Positions 34,762 through 43,861 are shown, numbered from the stretch's first letter. The stretch: 64,000 nt of DNA from Microthrixaceae bacterium (GCA_023957995.1 JAMLGK010000004.1:62001-126000), one strand, 5' to 3'. The notes: generated from the sequence alone by a model not told the origin. Program-made: numbers and translations.

Positions 34762-35925
34762 TCAGGCGACCGCTCCGCCCTCGCGCAGCGACGCTGTGGC
34801 GGCGGCATCCAGATCGAGCCAGTCCCGCAACACGTCATCGGTGTCCTGACCCGGATGCGAAGGCACCCGCTGGATCTCTCCCGGAGTGCGGCTGAAGCGG
34901 GGGGACGGAGCTGGTTGGGTCACGCCACCGTGCTCCACGAAGGTCCCACGCGCCACGTTGTGTGGATGCGCTGCGGCTTCGCTCATGGTGAGCACCGGGG
35001 CGAAGCACACATCGGTCCCTTCCATGATCTCGCACCACTCGTCGCGACTCCTGGAGGCGAAGATCTCCGTGAGCTCGGCCTTCAGCTCGCCCCAGTGGTT
35101 CTTGTCCATCTGGTAGGGAAGCTCCCGGCCCTTTGCAGCGAGGTGCTCCTCCAGACCCGTCAACCGCAACAGTTCAGCGTAGAACTGCGGTTCGATCGAT
35201 CCGATAGAGACGTACTTGCCGTCGGAGGTCTCGTAGGTGTCATAGAAGTGGGTACCGGTGTCGAGCATGTTGGTGCCACGCTCCTCGGTCCATATCCCCA
35301 TCGCCGAGAACGCCCAGATCATCGTCATCAGCGTGGCAGTTCCGTCCACCATCGCAGCGTCGACAACCTGACCCTCACCCGAGCGCTGGGTCTCCAGAAG
35401 TGCACAGACCACACCGAACGCCTGGAGCATTCCGCCGCCACCGAAATCGCCGATCAGGTTCGCTGGGGGTGTCGGCTTCTCACCCTCGCGCCCGAGATGG
35501 GCCAAGGCTCCCGCGAGCGCGATGTAGTTGATGTCGTGGCCCGCCGTGTGCGCATACGGTCCTTCCTGACCCCATCCGGTCATCCGGCTGTAGACCAGGC
35601 GCGGGTTGCGCTCGAGGCACTCATCGGGGCCGAAACCGAGTCGCTCGGCCACACCGGGACGGAATCCCTCGATGAGCGCGTCTGCGGTCTCGACCAGATC
35701 CATCATCACCGCGAGACCCTCGGGAGACTTCAGATCCACGCCGATCGAACGCCGACCACGGTAGAGAACGTCTGCCGGCGGAGATGCCGGATCGCCTCCG
35801 ACCCTGTCAGCACGGTCGACGCGAACCACGTCGGCGCCCATGTCGGAGAGCATCATCGCGGTGAACGGTCCCGGGCCGATGCCCGCCACCTCGATCACCT
35901 TGATGCCATTGAGTGGCCCCTTCAC
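34762..35925 (-). CDS. CaiB/BaiF CoA-transferase family protein (alpha-methylacyl-CoA racemase-like)
   Basis: Class III CoA-transferase fold of 387 residues. The N-terminal LNGIKVIEVAGIGPGPFTAMMLSDMGADVVRVD is typical of alpha-methylacyl-CoA racemase; the catalytic His lies in TAGHDINYIALAGAL and the Asp in NLIGDFGGGGM, both retained. RPGVAERLGFGPDE and SRMTGWGQEGPY support the racemase branch. The start is GTG 35925, overlapping the hydrolase TGA as GTGA; a longer frame is unsupported. Probably acts on branched or steroid side-chain acyl-CoA. Confidence 0.92.
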   Translation of the reverse strand: MKGPLNGIKVIEVAGIGPGPFTAMMLSDMGADVVRVDRADRVGGDPASPPADVLYRGRRSIGVDLKSPEGLAVMMDLVETADALIEGFRPGVAERLGFGPDECLERNPRLVYSRMTGWGQEGPYAHTAGHDINYIALAGALAHLGREGEKPTPPANLIGDFGGGGMLQAFGVVCALLETQRSGEGQVVDAAMVDGTATLMTMIWAFSAMGIWTEERGTNMLDTGTHFYDTYETSDGKYVSIGSIEPQFYAELLRLTGLEEHLAAKGRELPYQMDKNHWGELKAELTEIFASRSRDEWCEIMEGTDVCFAPVLTMSEAAAHPHNVARGTFVEHGGVTQPAPSPRFSRTPGEIQRVPSHPGQDTDDVLRDWLDLDAAATASLREGGAVA

Positions 35926-36809
35926 CGTGCGACCTTCTGGGAGAGGTCGGCCACAGCAGCCACCAGTCGGTCCCAATAGGCGGGCGGCAGGTCGTGGCCC
36001 ATGCCCGGCATCACCCGGAGTTCCGCGCCGGGGACGAGCTCGGCGGTCCGCTCGCCACCACTGATGTTGACCAACGGGTCCGCATCACCGTGCAGCACCA
36101 CCGTGGGCAGAGAGAGTTCCGACAACCCCTCGGCACGCGAACCCGAAGCGAGGATCGCGGTCATCTGCCGGGCGACGCCGTCGGGGTCATAGGCGCGATC
36201 CACCGCGGCGGCAACCCGCTGGCGGGTCCATCCCTCGTCCCAGACGCCCTTCGTGCCGATCAGCTTCTGCAGCTGCACACCCGCTTCGATCCGTTGCGCG
36301 CGGTCCCCCGCCGGAACCATCAGGGTGGCGAGTCCTGCGAGGCACTCCGGATCCGGCGTTCCGTACTCGGGTTCTCCGGTGGTCGACATGACCGAGGTGA
36401 GCGACAGCACCCGACCCGGGTGTTCGATGGCCATCGTCTGCACGATCATCCCGCCCATCGATGAGCCGAGGATGTGGGCAGCACCGATGTCGAGGGAATC
36501 GAGCAGACCGATTCCATCAGCCGCCATGTCGCTCAGGGTGTAGGGAGCATCGACCTCCCCACCGCCCAGAGCCGTGGCAAAGGACTCCATCACGTCGCCG
36601 ACGTCCGAATCCACATGGGTCGACAAACCGACGTCACGGTTGTCGTAACGGATCACGTGCAGGCCCAGCGCGGCCAGTGCCTCGCAGTACTCCTGATCCT
36701 GTCCGATGGCCTGCGTACCCAGTCCGTTGACCAGCAGCAGTGTGGGATCTGTCGGGTCACCGAAGGTCTCGTAGAACACCTCGATGCCGTTGGCCTGTGT
36801 GGTTGACAT
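35922..36809 (-). CDS. Alpha/beta-fold hydrolase
   Basis: A 295-residue alpha/beta hydrolase. The nucleophile elbow GSSMGG, oxyanion region LLLVNGLGTQ, acid in VLHGDADPLVN and His in PGMGHDLPP complete the triad. RYDNRDVGLS resembles esterases/lipases of the 3-oxoadipate enol-lactonase group. The start is MSTTQANG at 36809. Translationally coupled to the CoA-transferase gene, and probably controlled through the palindrome just upstream. Confidence 0.9.
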   Translation of the reverse strand: MSTTQANGIEVFYETFGDPTDPTLLLVNGLGTQAIGQDQEYCEALAALGLHVIRYDNRDVGLSTHVDSDVGDVMESFATALGGGEVDAPYTLSDMAADGIGLLDSLDIGAAHILGSSMGGMIVQTMAIEHPGRVLSLTSVMSTTGEPEYGTPDPECLAGLATLMVPAGDRAQRIEAGVQLQKLIGTKGVWDEGWTRQRVAAAVDRAYDPDGVARQMTAILASGSRAEGLSELSLPTVVLHGDADPLVNISGGERTAELVPGAELRVMPGMGHDLPPAYWDRLVAAVADLSQKVAR

Positions 36810-36816
36810 GAACCGA

Positions 36817-36847
36817 AGTGTTGACGGACTTGACCGTGCGGTCAAGT
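36817..36847 (-). promoter_or_regulatory. Promoter with a perfect 20-bp TetR-type operator
   Basis: ACTTGACCG-TG-CGGTCAAGT (36828-36847) is a perfect palindrome with 9-base arms. On the minus strand its TTGACC (36845-36840) can be a -35, 17 bases from AACACT (36822-36817), which is 7 bases before the ATG at 36809. Repressor binding would cover the -35. A second dyad GTGAC-AGT-GTCAC lies at 36846-36858. Confidence 0.65.
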
Positions 36848-36865
36848 GACAGTGTCACCAGGGCC

Positions 36866-37984
36866 TCAGACCAGGCGTCGGCCATGACGCCAGGCCTGAC
36901 ACACCTCCATGGCATCGTCGAGCACCACCACGTGGGCCGGATCACCCGGGAGCAGGGACCAGGGCTGCAGCCCCAGAGCTTCGGCCTGGGGAGCGTGGAG
37001 CGCCCGGACGGCGCTCGGGAAATCGACGCCTGCGGCATCGAGCACGCGCAACATGTCACTCGGCGTGGCCACCGAACCCGCGAGGGTTCCGTCGGCCAAC
37101 CGGGCCGCCCCGTCGCGCACCACCACGCCCCGCATGGGAGCACCAACGGTGGGGCCGGGCCCGTCGGACCCCGGTACCGCGGGCGCGATCGCATCGGTGG
37201 TCAACGCCACCCGGTGCGGAGCCGCAGCAAAGGTGAGGGCCAGGACCTCGGGTGCCACGTGAATACCGTCCGCGATCAGACCGACGGTGACGCCCTGCCG
37301 GGAGAGAGCCCAACCGGCAGGACCCGGGTCACGTGGGGCGAAGCGGCGGTGGGCGTTCCAGCAATGCGTGACCGCAGAGGCCCCGAGCTTCTGTGCCGCC
37401 GCGCACTGCTGCACGGTCGCGTCACTGTGTCCGATCGACACCACCACGCCAGCGTCCACCAACGCCGGGATCAGCGCTTCCACGCCGGGCTGCTCGGGGG
37501 CCAACGTCAGCATCGACACCTCACCGGAACCGAGAAGTGCCGTGAGCAGGTCCGGGGTGCCGTGGTGGAACGACCCTTCATCGTGAGCGCCGTGCCAGCG
37601 CGGCGACAGGAAGGGCCCCTCGAGGTGGGCACCCAGGAGACCGCTGTCGGGAACAGAGGCCCGGTAGTGGGCCAGTTCGTCGAGTGCGCCCAGGTAGCCA
37701 TCGACCGAGGTGTTCAGGACCGTCGGCAGCGCGAGCACGATCCCCGCGCACGCCAGGGCGTACTCGGCTGTTGCGAACCCGGACGCATCGGCGTCGGTGA
37801 AGTGCACTCCAGCGAAGCCGTTCACCTGCCAGTCGAGGAACCCCGGTACCGCCACGCCGGAGGCCCCGGGTGCCGGGGGTAGGCCGACGGCCTCGACCAC
37901 TCCTGCGCACACCGACACGTCGCCGGCAACCAACTCGCCGCCGACGAGCGCCGATTCCACCGAGAGTCTCCGGGAACCGCCCAC
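36866..37984 (-). CDS. nagA: N-acetylglucosamine-6-phosphate deacetylase
   Basis: Amidohydrolase-superfamily enzyme of amino-sugar use and cell-wall recycling. Metal-site and catalytic motifs: LDWQVNGFAGVHF, GAHLEGPFLSP, SIGHSDATVQQC, THCWNAH, and LIADGIHV with TTDAIAP as the catalytic Asp region. Length of 372 is normal. The start is GTG 37984 with TACTCT 6 bases upstream (leaderless). Divergent from the LLM-galT-galK operon; no nagB or PTS genes are nearby. Confidence 0.93.
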   Translation of the reverse strand: MGGSRRLSVESALVGGELVAGDVSVCAGVVEAVGLPPAPGASGVAVPGFLDWQVNGFAGVHFTDADASGFATAEYALACAGIVLALPTVLNTSVDGYLGALDELAHYRASVPDSGLLGAHLEGPFLSPRWHGAHDEGSFHHGTPDLLTALLGSGEVSMLTLAPEQPGVEALIPALVDAGVVVSIGHSDATVQQCAAAQKLGASAVTHCWNAHRRFAPRDPGPAGWALSRQGVTVGLIADGIHVAPEVLALTFAAAPHRVALTTDAIAPAVPGSDGPGPTVGAPMRGVVVRDGAARLADGTLAGSVATPSDMLRVLDAAGVDFPSAVRALHAPQAEALGLQPWSLLPGDPAHVVVLDDAMEVCQAWRHGRRLV

Positions 37985-37990
37985 CGTTCG

Positions 37991-37996
37991 AGAGTA
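37991..37996 (-). promoter_or_regulatory. Leaderless -10 box of nagA
   Basis: TACTCT on the minus strand is 6 bases before the GTG at 37984. Confidence 0.5.
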
Positions 37997-38085
37997 GCCC
38001 CGGACCCTCCGGTTACGATCGGTGTCGCGCGGCCACGTTCATCGGCAACGGCACCCCGGGCAGCGGCGGATCGGAGAGACCGAGC

Positions 38086-38985
38086 ATGGAAGTCACATTC
38101 GGGGTCCACACAGGACCCGCCAACACGACCGCGGGGGAACTCACCGGTCTCTGGCGGCGGATCGAACAGATGCCCTTCGACTGGATCTCGATCTGGGACC
38201 ACTTCTACTCCGCCGATGGCCATTCGACCCGGTGCTTCGAGGGGGTTGCCGCCCACGCCGCACTCGCCACCTCCACCGAACGGGTCCGTTGCGGCTCACT
38301 GGTGTACTGCGCCGCCTACCGACATCCAGCAGTCCTCGCGAACGCCATGGCGACCATCGACCACTTCAGCGGCGGGCGCTGCGAAGTGGGGATCGGAGCC
38401 GGCTGGGACCAACAGGAGTTCGCGGTCCACGGCATCGAGTTCCCCTCCGCCGGCCGTCGCCTCGACCGACTCGACGAGTACGCCGCCGTGTTGAAGGGCC
38501 TTCTCGGAGGCTCGGCCTTCGACTTCAGCGGCGAGTACTACCAGATCGACGGGGCTGTCTGTGACCCCGCCCCGCTGCAGTCACCGCTGCCGCTGTGGAT
38601 AGGGGGTGGCGGTGAGAAGCGGACCCTGGGGATCGTGGCAAAGCACGCCGACGGCTGGAACGTGCCGTTCATCTCACCGCGCGACTACGCCCACAAGAAC
38701 CGCGTTCTCGACGAACAGTGCACCTCGGTGGACCGCGATCCCGCGGCAGTGGTGAGGTCGGTCAATGTCGGTGTGGCTCCCGACGACGCGTCGCTGAGGC
38801 GCCAGTTCGGGGCGATCTCGGAGTTCGTGGCGCCGGGGGTGCTGATGGGTTCACCGGCCGAGATGGTCGAGGGCATCGGTCGCTACGCCGAGGCCGGCGC
38901 CCAACAGATCAACGTGGCGATGCGCGCCCCGTTCGAGATCGACGCGCTCGAAGCGATCGCAGTCGCGATCGGTGAGTTCGGTTGA
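38086..38985 (+). CDS. LLM-class flavin/F420-dependent oxidoreductase
   Basis: A 299-residue TIM-barrel of the luciferase-like monooxygenase class. Visible are DWISIWDHFYSADGHSTRCF, GSLVYCAAYRHPAVLANAMATID, GRCEVGIGAGWDQQEF and PLPLWIGGGGEKRTL, the last binding the cofactor phosphate. F420 use is typical for actinobacterial members, inferred only. GGAG is 9 bases before the ATG. It overlaps galT by 4 bases, so it is the first gene of a galactose operon though its link with galactose is unclear. Confidence 0.9.
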   Translation: MEVTFGVHTGPANTTAGELTGLWRRIEQMPFDWISIWDHFYSADGHSTRCFEGVAAHAALATSTERVRCGSLVYCAAYRHPAVLANAMATIDHFSGGRCEVGIGAGWDQQEFAVHGIEFPSAGRRLDRLDEYAAVLKGLLGGSAFDFSGEYYQIDGAVCDPAPLQSPLPLWIGGGGEKRTLGIVAKHADGWNVPFISPRDYAHKNRVLDEQCTSVDRDPAAVVRSVNVGVAPDDASLRRQFGAISEFVAPGVLMGSPAEMVEGIGRYAEAGAQQINVAMRAPFEIDALEAIAVAIGEFG

Positions 38986-39899
38986 ACACCGGGCCCGAGC
39001 GCGACGTGCGTCCGGAAGCGGTCTCCGCCACACCCGGACCGCTGGACCGCAGAACCGATCCACTCAGCGGAGTCGAATGCGTCGTCGTCCCGGCACGCCA
39101 GGGTCGACCGAACCTGCCCGATGCCGGATGTCCGTTCTGCCCGGGGGGCCTCGAGGCCCCGGACGGACCCTATTCAGCCAGGTGCATTCCCAACAGATGG
39201 CCCGCGATGCCCGATCGACGCTGCGAGGTGGTCCTGTACACCGACCAGCACGATCTCGCCTTCTGGCAACTGGGCCATGGCGGCGCACTCGAGGTGGTGG
39301 AGTTGTGGGCCCGACGGACCCGAGAACTGTCGCGTCGTGGTGACGTCGGCTACGTGCTCATCTTCGAGAACCGCGGACCGGAGGTGGGAGCGACCATCGC
39401 CCATCCCCATGGGCAGATCTACGCCTACCCCGAGATCCCGCCGGTCCCCCTGGCAGAGATCGTCGACGGGGTTCTCGAGATCCCGGCGGTGGACCATCCC
39501 AACTCCGTGTCCACCCGTGGCGACTGGTCGGCCTGGATACCCGAGGCCCCCGTCTGGCCCTATGAGCTCCTTCTGGCGCCCGCAGGCGCACAGCGATCCC
39601 TCGACGACCCGGGAACCGATCTCGACGGCTTGGCCGACCTCCTGGTCGATGTGTTGGCCCGACTGGACCAGTTCGCCCAGGGGGCAATGCCCTACATGTT
39701 GTGGATCCACCAGCTACCCGCGGACGATCGCGTCTCGGGCGGGCCGCCGGTCCACGTCCACATCGCCCCCTACCTCCGTGCGCCCGGCACGGCCCGCTAC
39801 GTCGCAGCAGCAGAGCTCGGAGCGGGCATCTACTTCGACCCCGTGGATCCCGCCAGCGCCGCCGGCGACCTGCGTTCGATGGCTGGCTCGACCCCGTGA
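38982..39899 (+). CDS. galT: Galactose-1-phosphate uridylyltransferase
   Basis: Leloir-pathway HIT-superfamily enzyme: UDP-glucose plus galactose-1-phosphate. The active site HPHGQIYAYPEIP carries the covalent His. GCPFCPGG is the zinc site and FENRGPEVGATIAH a nucleotide contact; the C-terminal HVHIAPY is also typical. Length of 305 is short but usual for actinobacterial GalT. The start is TTG 38982, overlapping the preceding stop as TTGA. Followed by galK after 117 bases. Confidence 0.92.
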   Translation: MNTGPERDVRPEAVSATPGPLDRRTDPLSGVECVVVPARQGRPNLPDAGCPFCPGGLEAPDGPYSARCIPNRWPAMPDRRCEVVLYTDQHDLAFWQLGHGGALEVVELWARRTRELSRRGDVGYVLIFENRGPEVGATIAHPHGQIYAYPEIPPVPLAEIVDGVLEIPAVDHPNSVSTRGDWSAWIPEAPVWPYELLLAPAGAQRSLDDPGTDLDGLADLLVDVLARLDQFAQGAMPYMLWIHQLPADDRVSGGPPVHVHIAPYLRAPGTARYVAAAELGAGIYFDPVDPASAAGDLRSMAGSTP

Positions 39900-40016
39900 A
39901 ACCCACGGCGGGATGAGGGGCCACGGTCAGGTGAAGGGCCACTGTCGGATGACGCGCTGCGAGCACGTGCACGGGTCCGGGCCGGTGGAGGCGACACCGC
40001 GCGGAGCGGCGCACCG

Positions 40017-41063
40017 ATGATCACCGCATCGGCAGCGGGACGGGTCAACCTCATCGGTGACCACACCGATTACATGGGCGGCCTGGTGTTGCCGATGGCG
40101 ATAGACCTCGCCACCACGGTCACCGCTGTTGCGGGCGGCGACCGGATCGAACTCAGCTCGGCGATGGATCACGACTCGATCTCCATCGCGTTGCCGGCGG
40201 ATGATCCTGCAGGGGTTTCACCACCGTGGGGGCGCTACATCGCGGCGGTCGCCGCAGAACTGGGAGCCCGCACCGGCCTGCGTGGCGCGGTGACGAGCAC
40301 GCTCCCCATCGGAGCGGGACTCTCCTCGAGCGCCGCACTGGAAGTGGCCTCGGCGCTCGCCCTAGGGGCCGCCGACGGCAATCCGGCTCCCGGCAACACC
40401 GCCGAAGCCGTCGAGCTGGCCCGCTCGTGCCAGCGGGCCGAACACGCAGCTGTCGGCGTGCCGAGCGGAATCATGGATCAGCTCTCCATCTGTGCGGGCA
40501 GGGAGGGACACGCCACGCTGATCGACTGCAGTTCGCTGCATCTGGAGCAGATCGAGCTGCCTCCCGGAGCTGCGATCTGGGTCATCCACAGCGGCAGCTC
40601 GAGAACGCTGGTGGGCTCTGCGTACGCCGAGCGCCGCCGGACTGCAGAGCGCGCAGCGGAGCTGGTCGGTCCCCTCCCCGGTGCTGACCCCGACAGGATC
40701 GAGGCCCTCGAGGACCCGGTGCTGCGTCGTCGGGCTCGCCATGTCCGCTCCGAGTGCGACCGGGTGCGGCAGTTCGCGGACGCTCTGGCGGCCGACGACC
40801 TGGTCGCCGCGGGTGCGCTCATGTGCCAGAGCCACACCTCGTTGCGCGACGACTACGAGGTCTCCACACCGTCGCTCGATCAGCTCGTGAGAGAGCTGCT
40901 CGCCACTCCGGGAGTGTTCGGCGCCCGCCTCACCGGGGCCGGCTTCGGAGGCTGCGTGGTGGCACTGGCCGAACCCGGCGCGGACCTGCGACCCTCCGCA
41001 CCGGGCGCAGACACCGCCTGGCGGGTGTCCCCGGCGCGCGGCACACACCTCCACCTGAGTTGA
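40017..41063 (+). CDS. galK: Galactokinase
   Basis: GHMP kinase phosphorylating galactose at C1. Signature AAGRVNLIGDHTDYMGGLVLPMA lies at residues 6-28 (in two parts; Asp replaces the usual Glu of GEHTDY). The ATP loop LPIGAGLSSSAALEVA is at about 95-110, and LTGAGFGGCVVAL is the third GHMP motif. The catalytic Asp lies in GVPSGIMDQLS. Length of 348 is normal. It forms with galT the minimal Leloir set; galE is not present here. Confidence 0.95.
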   Translation: MITASAAGRVNLIGDHTDYMGGLVLPMAIDLATTVTAVAGGDRIELSSAMDHDSISIALPADDPAGVSPPWGRYIAAVAAELGARTGLRGAVTSTLPIGAGLSSSAALEVASALALGAADGNPAPGNTAEAVELARSCQRAEHAAVGVPSGIMDQLSICAGREGHATLIDCSSLHLEQIELPPGAAIWVIHSGSSRTLVGSAYAERRRTAERAAELVGPLPGADPDRIEALEDPVLRRRARHVRSECDRVRQFADALAADDLVAAGALMCQSHTSLRDDYEVSTPSLDQLVRELLATPGVFGARLTGAGFGGCVVALAEPGADLRPSAPGADTAWRVSPARGTHLHLS

Positions 41064-41106
41064 AGGTCCGCTCGTCTGAAGATCCCCGAGTTGGAGGGCC
41101 CGGGAG

Positions 41107-41730
41107 TCACTCCGCCAGCAGGCGCGCCTTCTGGGACTCGAACTCCTCGTCGCTGAGCACACCCTGGGCGTGCAGGTCGACCAGCTTCTTTATCTCGTCC
41201 GCCGTGGACAACTGCCCGCCGCCGCCGATGCGGTCGAACTTGCGGTTCTCGTTGTCCTCCATCTCCTGGTAGAGCACGTTCTGGACGTGCACGGGATCCC
41301 GGACATCCTCGAAGGTCTGGCGACCCATCTCACCTGCGGACTCGATCACCAGAGAACCGGCACGCACCAGTCGGTCGATGAACCCCTGTTCGAAGAAGAT
41401 CGTGTTGATGCGCTCCAGGGGAATCTCGATTCCGCGCTTCGCGATGATCCCCGATCGGTAGATGCAGCGATCGGTGGTGACCACGAAGTTCGTTGAGTAC
41501 CAGGTGATCCAACGCTGCGCGAAGTAGCCGAGGCTCGAGAGTATGAGCAGGAACCCGATCCATCTGAGGATCGTCGACAGAGTGCCTTCCCCGGTGTTCA
41601 TCCAGAGGAAGATGCCGACCAGTGTCGAAACGATGACCGCCACGACCGCCTTGACGAGCATCACCCAATGGGGGTGCAGGTCCAGCACGATCTGTTCGTT
41701 GCGATGGAGATGGCTCTCGGAGATTCCCAC
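41107..41730 (-). CDS. PH-domain membrane protein with C-terminal SHOCT motif
   Basis: Residues 20-70 contain two membrane segments (VMLVKAVVAVIVSTLVGIFLW and IGFLLILSSLGYFAQRW). A bacterial PH-like domain (STNFVVTTDRCIYRSGIIAK, IPLERINTIFFEQ) follows. The end is a SHOCT segment (IKKLVDLHAQGVLSDEEFESQKARLL), a short oligomerisation module. The start is placed at GTG 41730 because TACGCT lies 7 bases upstream; a frame to 41772 has no such support. Function unknown. Convergent with galK. Confidence 0.85.
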   Translation of the reverse strand: MGISESHLHRNEQIVLDLHPHWVMLVKAVVAVIVSTLVGIFLWMNTGEGTLSTILRWIGFLLILSSLGYFAQRWITWYSTNFVVTTDRCIYRSGIIAKRGIEIPLERINTIFFEQGFIDRLVRAGSLVIESAGEMGRQTFEDVRDPVHVQNVLYQEMEDNENRKFDRIGGGGQLSTADEIKKLVDLHAQGVLSDEEFESQKARLLAE

Positions 41731-41737
41731 GGGCTTC

Positions 41738-41743
41738 AGCGTA
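41738..41743 (-). promoter_or_regulatory. Leaderless -10 box of the PH-SHOCT gene
   Basis: TACGCT on the minus strand is 7 bases before the GTG at 41730, deciding the start. Confidence 0.45.
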
Positions 41744-41803
41744 ACGGTGATCAGCCGCCCGGTGACGCCCATGTGGGGCGAATCGGATGTCCCGGGCCGC
41801 TGG

Positions 41804-41809
41804 TAACTT
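41804..41809 (+). promoter_or_regulatory. Leaderless -10 box of uvrD2
   Basis: TAACTT is 7 bases before the GTG at 41817, favouring this start over the ATG at 41787. Confidence 0.5.
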
Positions 41810-41816
41810 CCGGGGC

Positions 41817-43841
41817 GTGCCCGTTGCCCGCAACCGCGATACCTCCCCCGGCGACTCCGAACGACTGCTCGAGAGCCTGAACGCCGAACAACGGATGGCC
41901 GTCACCTCCGAGCACTCGCCCCTGCGGATCCTGGCGGGGGCGGGATCGGGCAAGACCCGCGTGCTCACCCACCGGATCGCCCACCTGGCCCACGAAGGGG
42001 CAGCAGACCCCGCGAGGGTGCTCGCCGTCACGTTCACCCGCAAGGCCGCGGCCGAGCTGCGCGATCGTCTCGGCAAGCTCGGGCTGCGCCACGGCGTGCA
42101 GGCCGGCACGTTCCACTCGATCGCCTACGCACAACTGAGGGGCCGCTGGGAAGAACGGGGGATCCGACCACCTGAGCTGCTCGACCGCAAGGTCGGGTTC
42201 ATCGCCCGCCTCTGTCCGTCCGGCCCACGCACCCTCGCACTCGATGTCACCTCTGAGATCGAATGGGCTTCCGCACGCCTCATCGAACCGGAGGACTACG
42301 CACGGGCGGCGGTCGCATCGGGCCGTTCGATCCCGCTGGAGGCCCCTGTGCTCGCAGAGATCTACCAGCGCTACCGCGACACCAAGAAACGACGGCGGAT
42401 GGTCGACTTCGACGATCTGCTGCGCCTGGCCGTGCGCGACCTGCAGGCGGATCCGGTCTACGCCTCGGCACGTCGCTGGCGTTTCAGGCACCTCTACGTC
42501 GACGAGTTCCAGGACGTGAACCCACTGCAGTACGAGTTGCTGTCCGCCTGGTCCGGTCCAGAATCCACCCTCTGTGTGGTCGGCGATCCGAACCAGGCCA
42601 TCTATTCCTGGAACGGCGCCGACGCCCGCTATCTCGTCGACTTCGACCGCTACTTCCCCGGCGCCGAGACCGTGACCCTGCGCGACAACTACCGATCCAG
42701 CCCGGAGATCCTCGCTGCGGCCAACGCGGTGCTCGCTGCCGGCGGGGGGCGCATCGCCTCACTGCGGGCCAACCGACCGCCCGGCCCGCGGCCCACGGTC
42801 AGGGGATACGCGGACGAGACCACCGAAGCAGCAGCTGTGGTTCGCTCCTGCCGCGACCTGCGGCGGCCCGACAGGCCCTGGCGCAGCCAGGCCGTGCTCG
42901 TGCGGACCAACGCGCAGGCGGCGGCGTTGGCCGAGGCCTTCGTCGCCGCAGGTGTTCCGCACAGGGTCCGGGGCAATGCGTCGCTGCTCACCAGACCCGA
43001 GATCAACGACGCCCTCACGAAACTGTCGTCGATGACGACCGTCGCCGACTTCCTCGCGGAGTGCGAGCGGGTGGTGGCCGCAGCAGATCCCGGCGCAGAC
43101 AGCGCAACGGCGCCGCGACTCAACGACGAACGCCGCTCCAACGTGGCAGAACTGATCAGACTCGGCCGTGAATACCTCTCGCTGCACCCGGAGGGATCCA
43201 CGAGTGACTTCTCCACCTGGCTGCGGATCACCCTGCGCGACACCGATTCCTCGAGCGACGCGGTCGAAGTGGTCACCTTCCACGCCGCGAAGGGTCTGGA
43301 GTGGCCGATCGTGCACATCGCAGGACTCGAGAAGGGCTACGTGCCGATCCACCAGTCCCTCGACGATCCCGACGCGCTCGATGAGGAACGCAGGCTCCTC
43401 TACGTCGCCCTCACCCGCGCACGCGACGAACTGCACTGCTCCTTTGCCAGCAGCCGCACATTCGGCAGCCGCACGGTCAAACGCCAGCAGTCCCCGTGGC
43501 TCGACGACCTCCGGGCGGGGCTGGGTGAGCCCGCAGCCCGACCGTCCGGCAGCCAGATCTCCGAGCGCACCCGCAGCACCCGCAGCGCACTGCGGCGCAA
43601 ACGCGACGACCTCGGCGACACCGACCGTCCCCTGTTCGAGTCACTCCGCGACTGGCGGAAGGTCCAGGCCAACCGCGGCGACGTGCCCGCCTACGTGGTG
43701 TTCAGCGATGCCACCCTCGTGGCGGTCGCAGAGAAACGCCCCACCACGGTCGCCGAGTTGCTCGACCTTCCCGGGATAGGCACGGTGAAGGCCGAACGGT
43801 TCGGTGAGGACCTTCTCCGCCTGGTGGCCGAAGCCGACTGA
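41817..43841 (+). CDS. uvrD2: UvrD2-type superfamily 1 helicase with HRDC domain
   Basis: SF1A 3-to-5 DNA helicase. Motifs: LNAEQRMAV (Q), ILAGAGSGKTRVL (I), AVTFTRKAAAEL (Ia), LYVDEFQDVNPLQYEL (II), VVGDPNQAIYSWNGAD (III), LRDNYRSSPEIL (IV), VVTFHAAKGLEWPIV (V), RRLLYVALTRARDEL (VI). A C-terminal HRDC domain (about residues 600-670: DRPLFESLRDWRKVQ, YVVFSDATLVAVA, LPGIGTVKAERFG) is the mark of actinobacterial UvrD2. The tetracysteine zinc motif that bridges the helicase and HRDC parts in mycobacterial UvrD2 is absent. Start by -10 position. Confidence 0.92.
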   Translation: MPVARNRDTSPGDSERLLESLNAEQRMAVTSEHSPLRILAGAGSGKTRVLTHRIAHLAHEGAADPARVLAVTFTRKAAAELRDRLGKLGLRHGVQAGTFHSIAYAQLRGRWEERGIRPPELLDRKVGFIARLCPSGPRTLALDVTSEIEWASARLIEPEDYARAAVASGRSIPLEAPVLAEIYQRYRDTKKRRRMVDFDDLLRLAVRDLQADPVYASARRWRFRHLYVDEFQDVNPLQYELLSAWSGPESTLCVVGDPNQAIYSWNGADARYLVDFDRYFPGAETVTLRDNYRSSPEILAAANAVLAAGGGRIASLRANRPPGPRPTVRGYADETTEAAAVVRSCRDLRRPDRPWRSQAVLVRTNAQAAALAEAFVAAGVPHRVRGNASLLTRPEINDALTKLSSMTTVADFLAECERVVAAADPGADSATAPRLNDERRSNVAELIRLGREYLSLHPEGSTSDFSTWLRITLRDTDSSSDAVEVVTFHAAKGLEWPIVHIAGLEKGYVPIHQSLDDPDALDEERRLLYVALTRARDELHCSFASSRTFGSRTVKRQQSPWLDDLRAGLGEPAARPSGSQISERTRSTRSALRRKRDDLGDTDRPLFESLRDWRKVQANRGDVPAYVVFSDATLVAVAEKRPTTVAELLDLPGIGTVKAERFGEDLLRLVAEAD

Positions 43842-43861
43842 ACGCCCACTTCCAGATCCTC

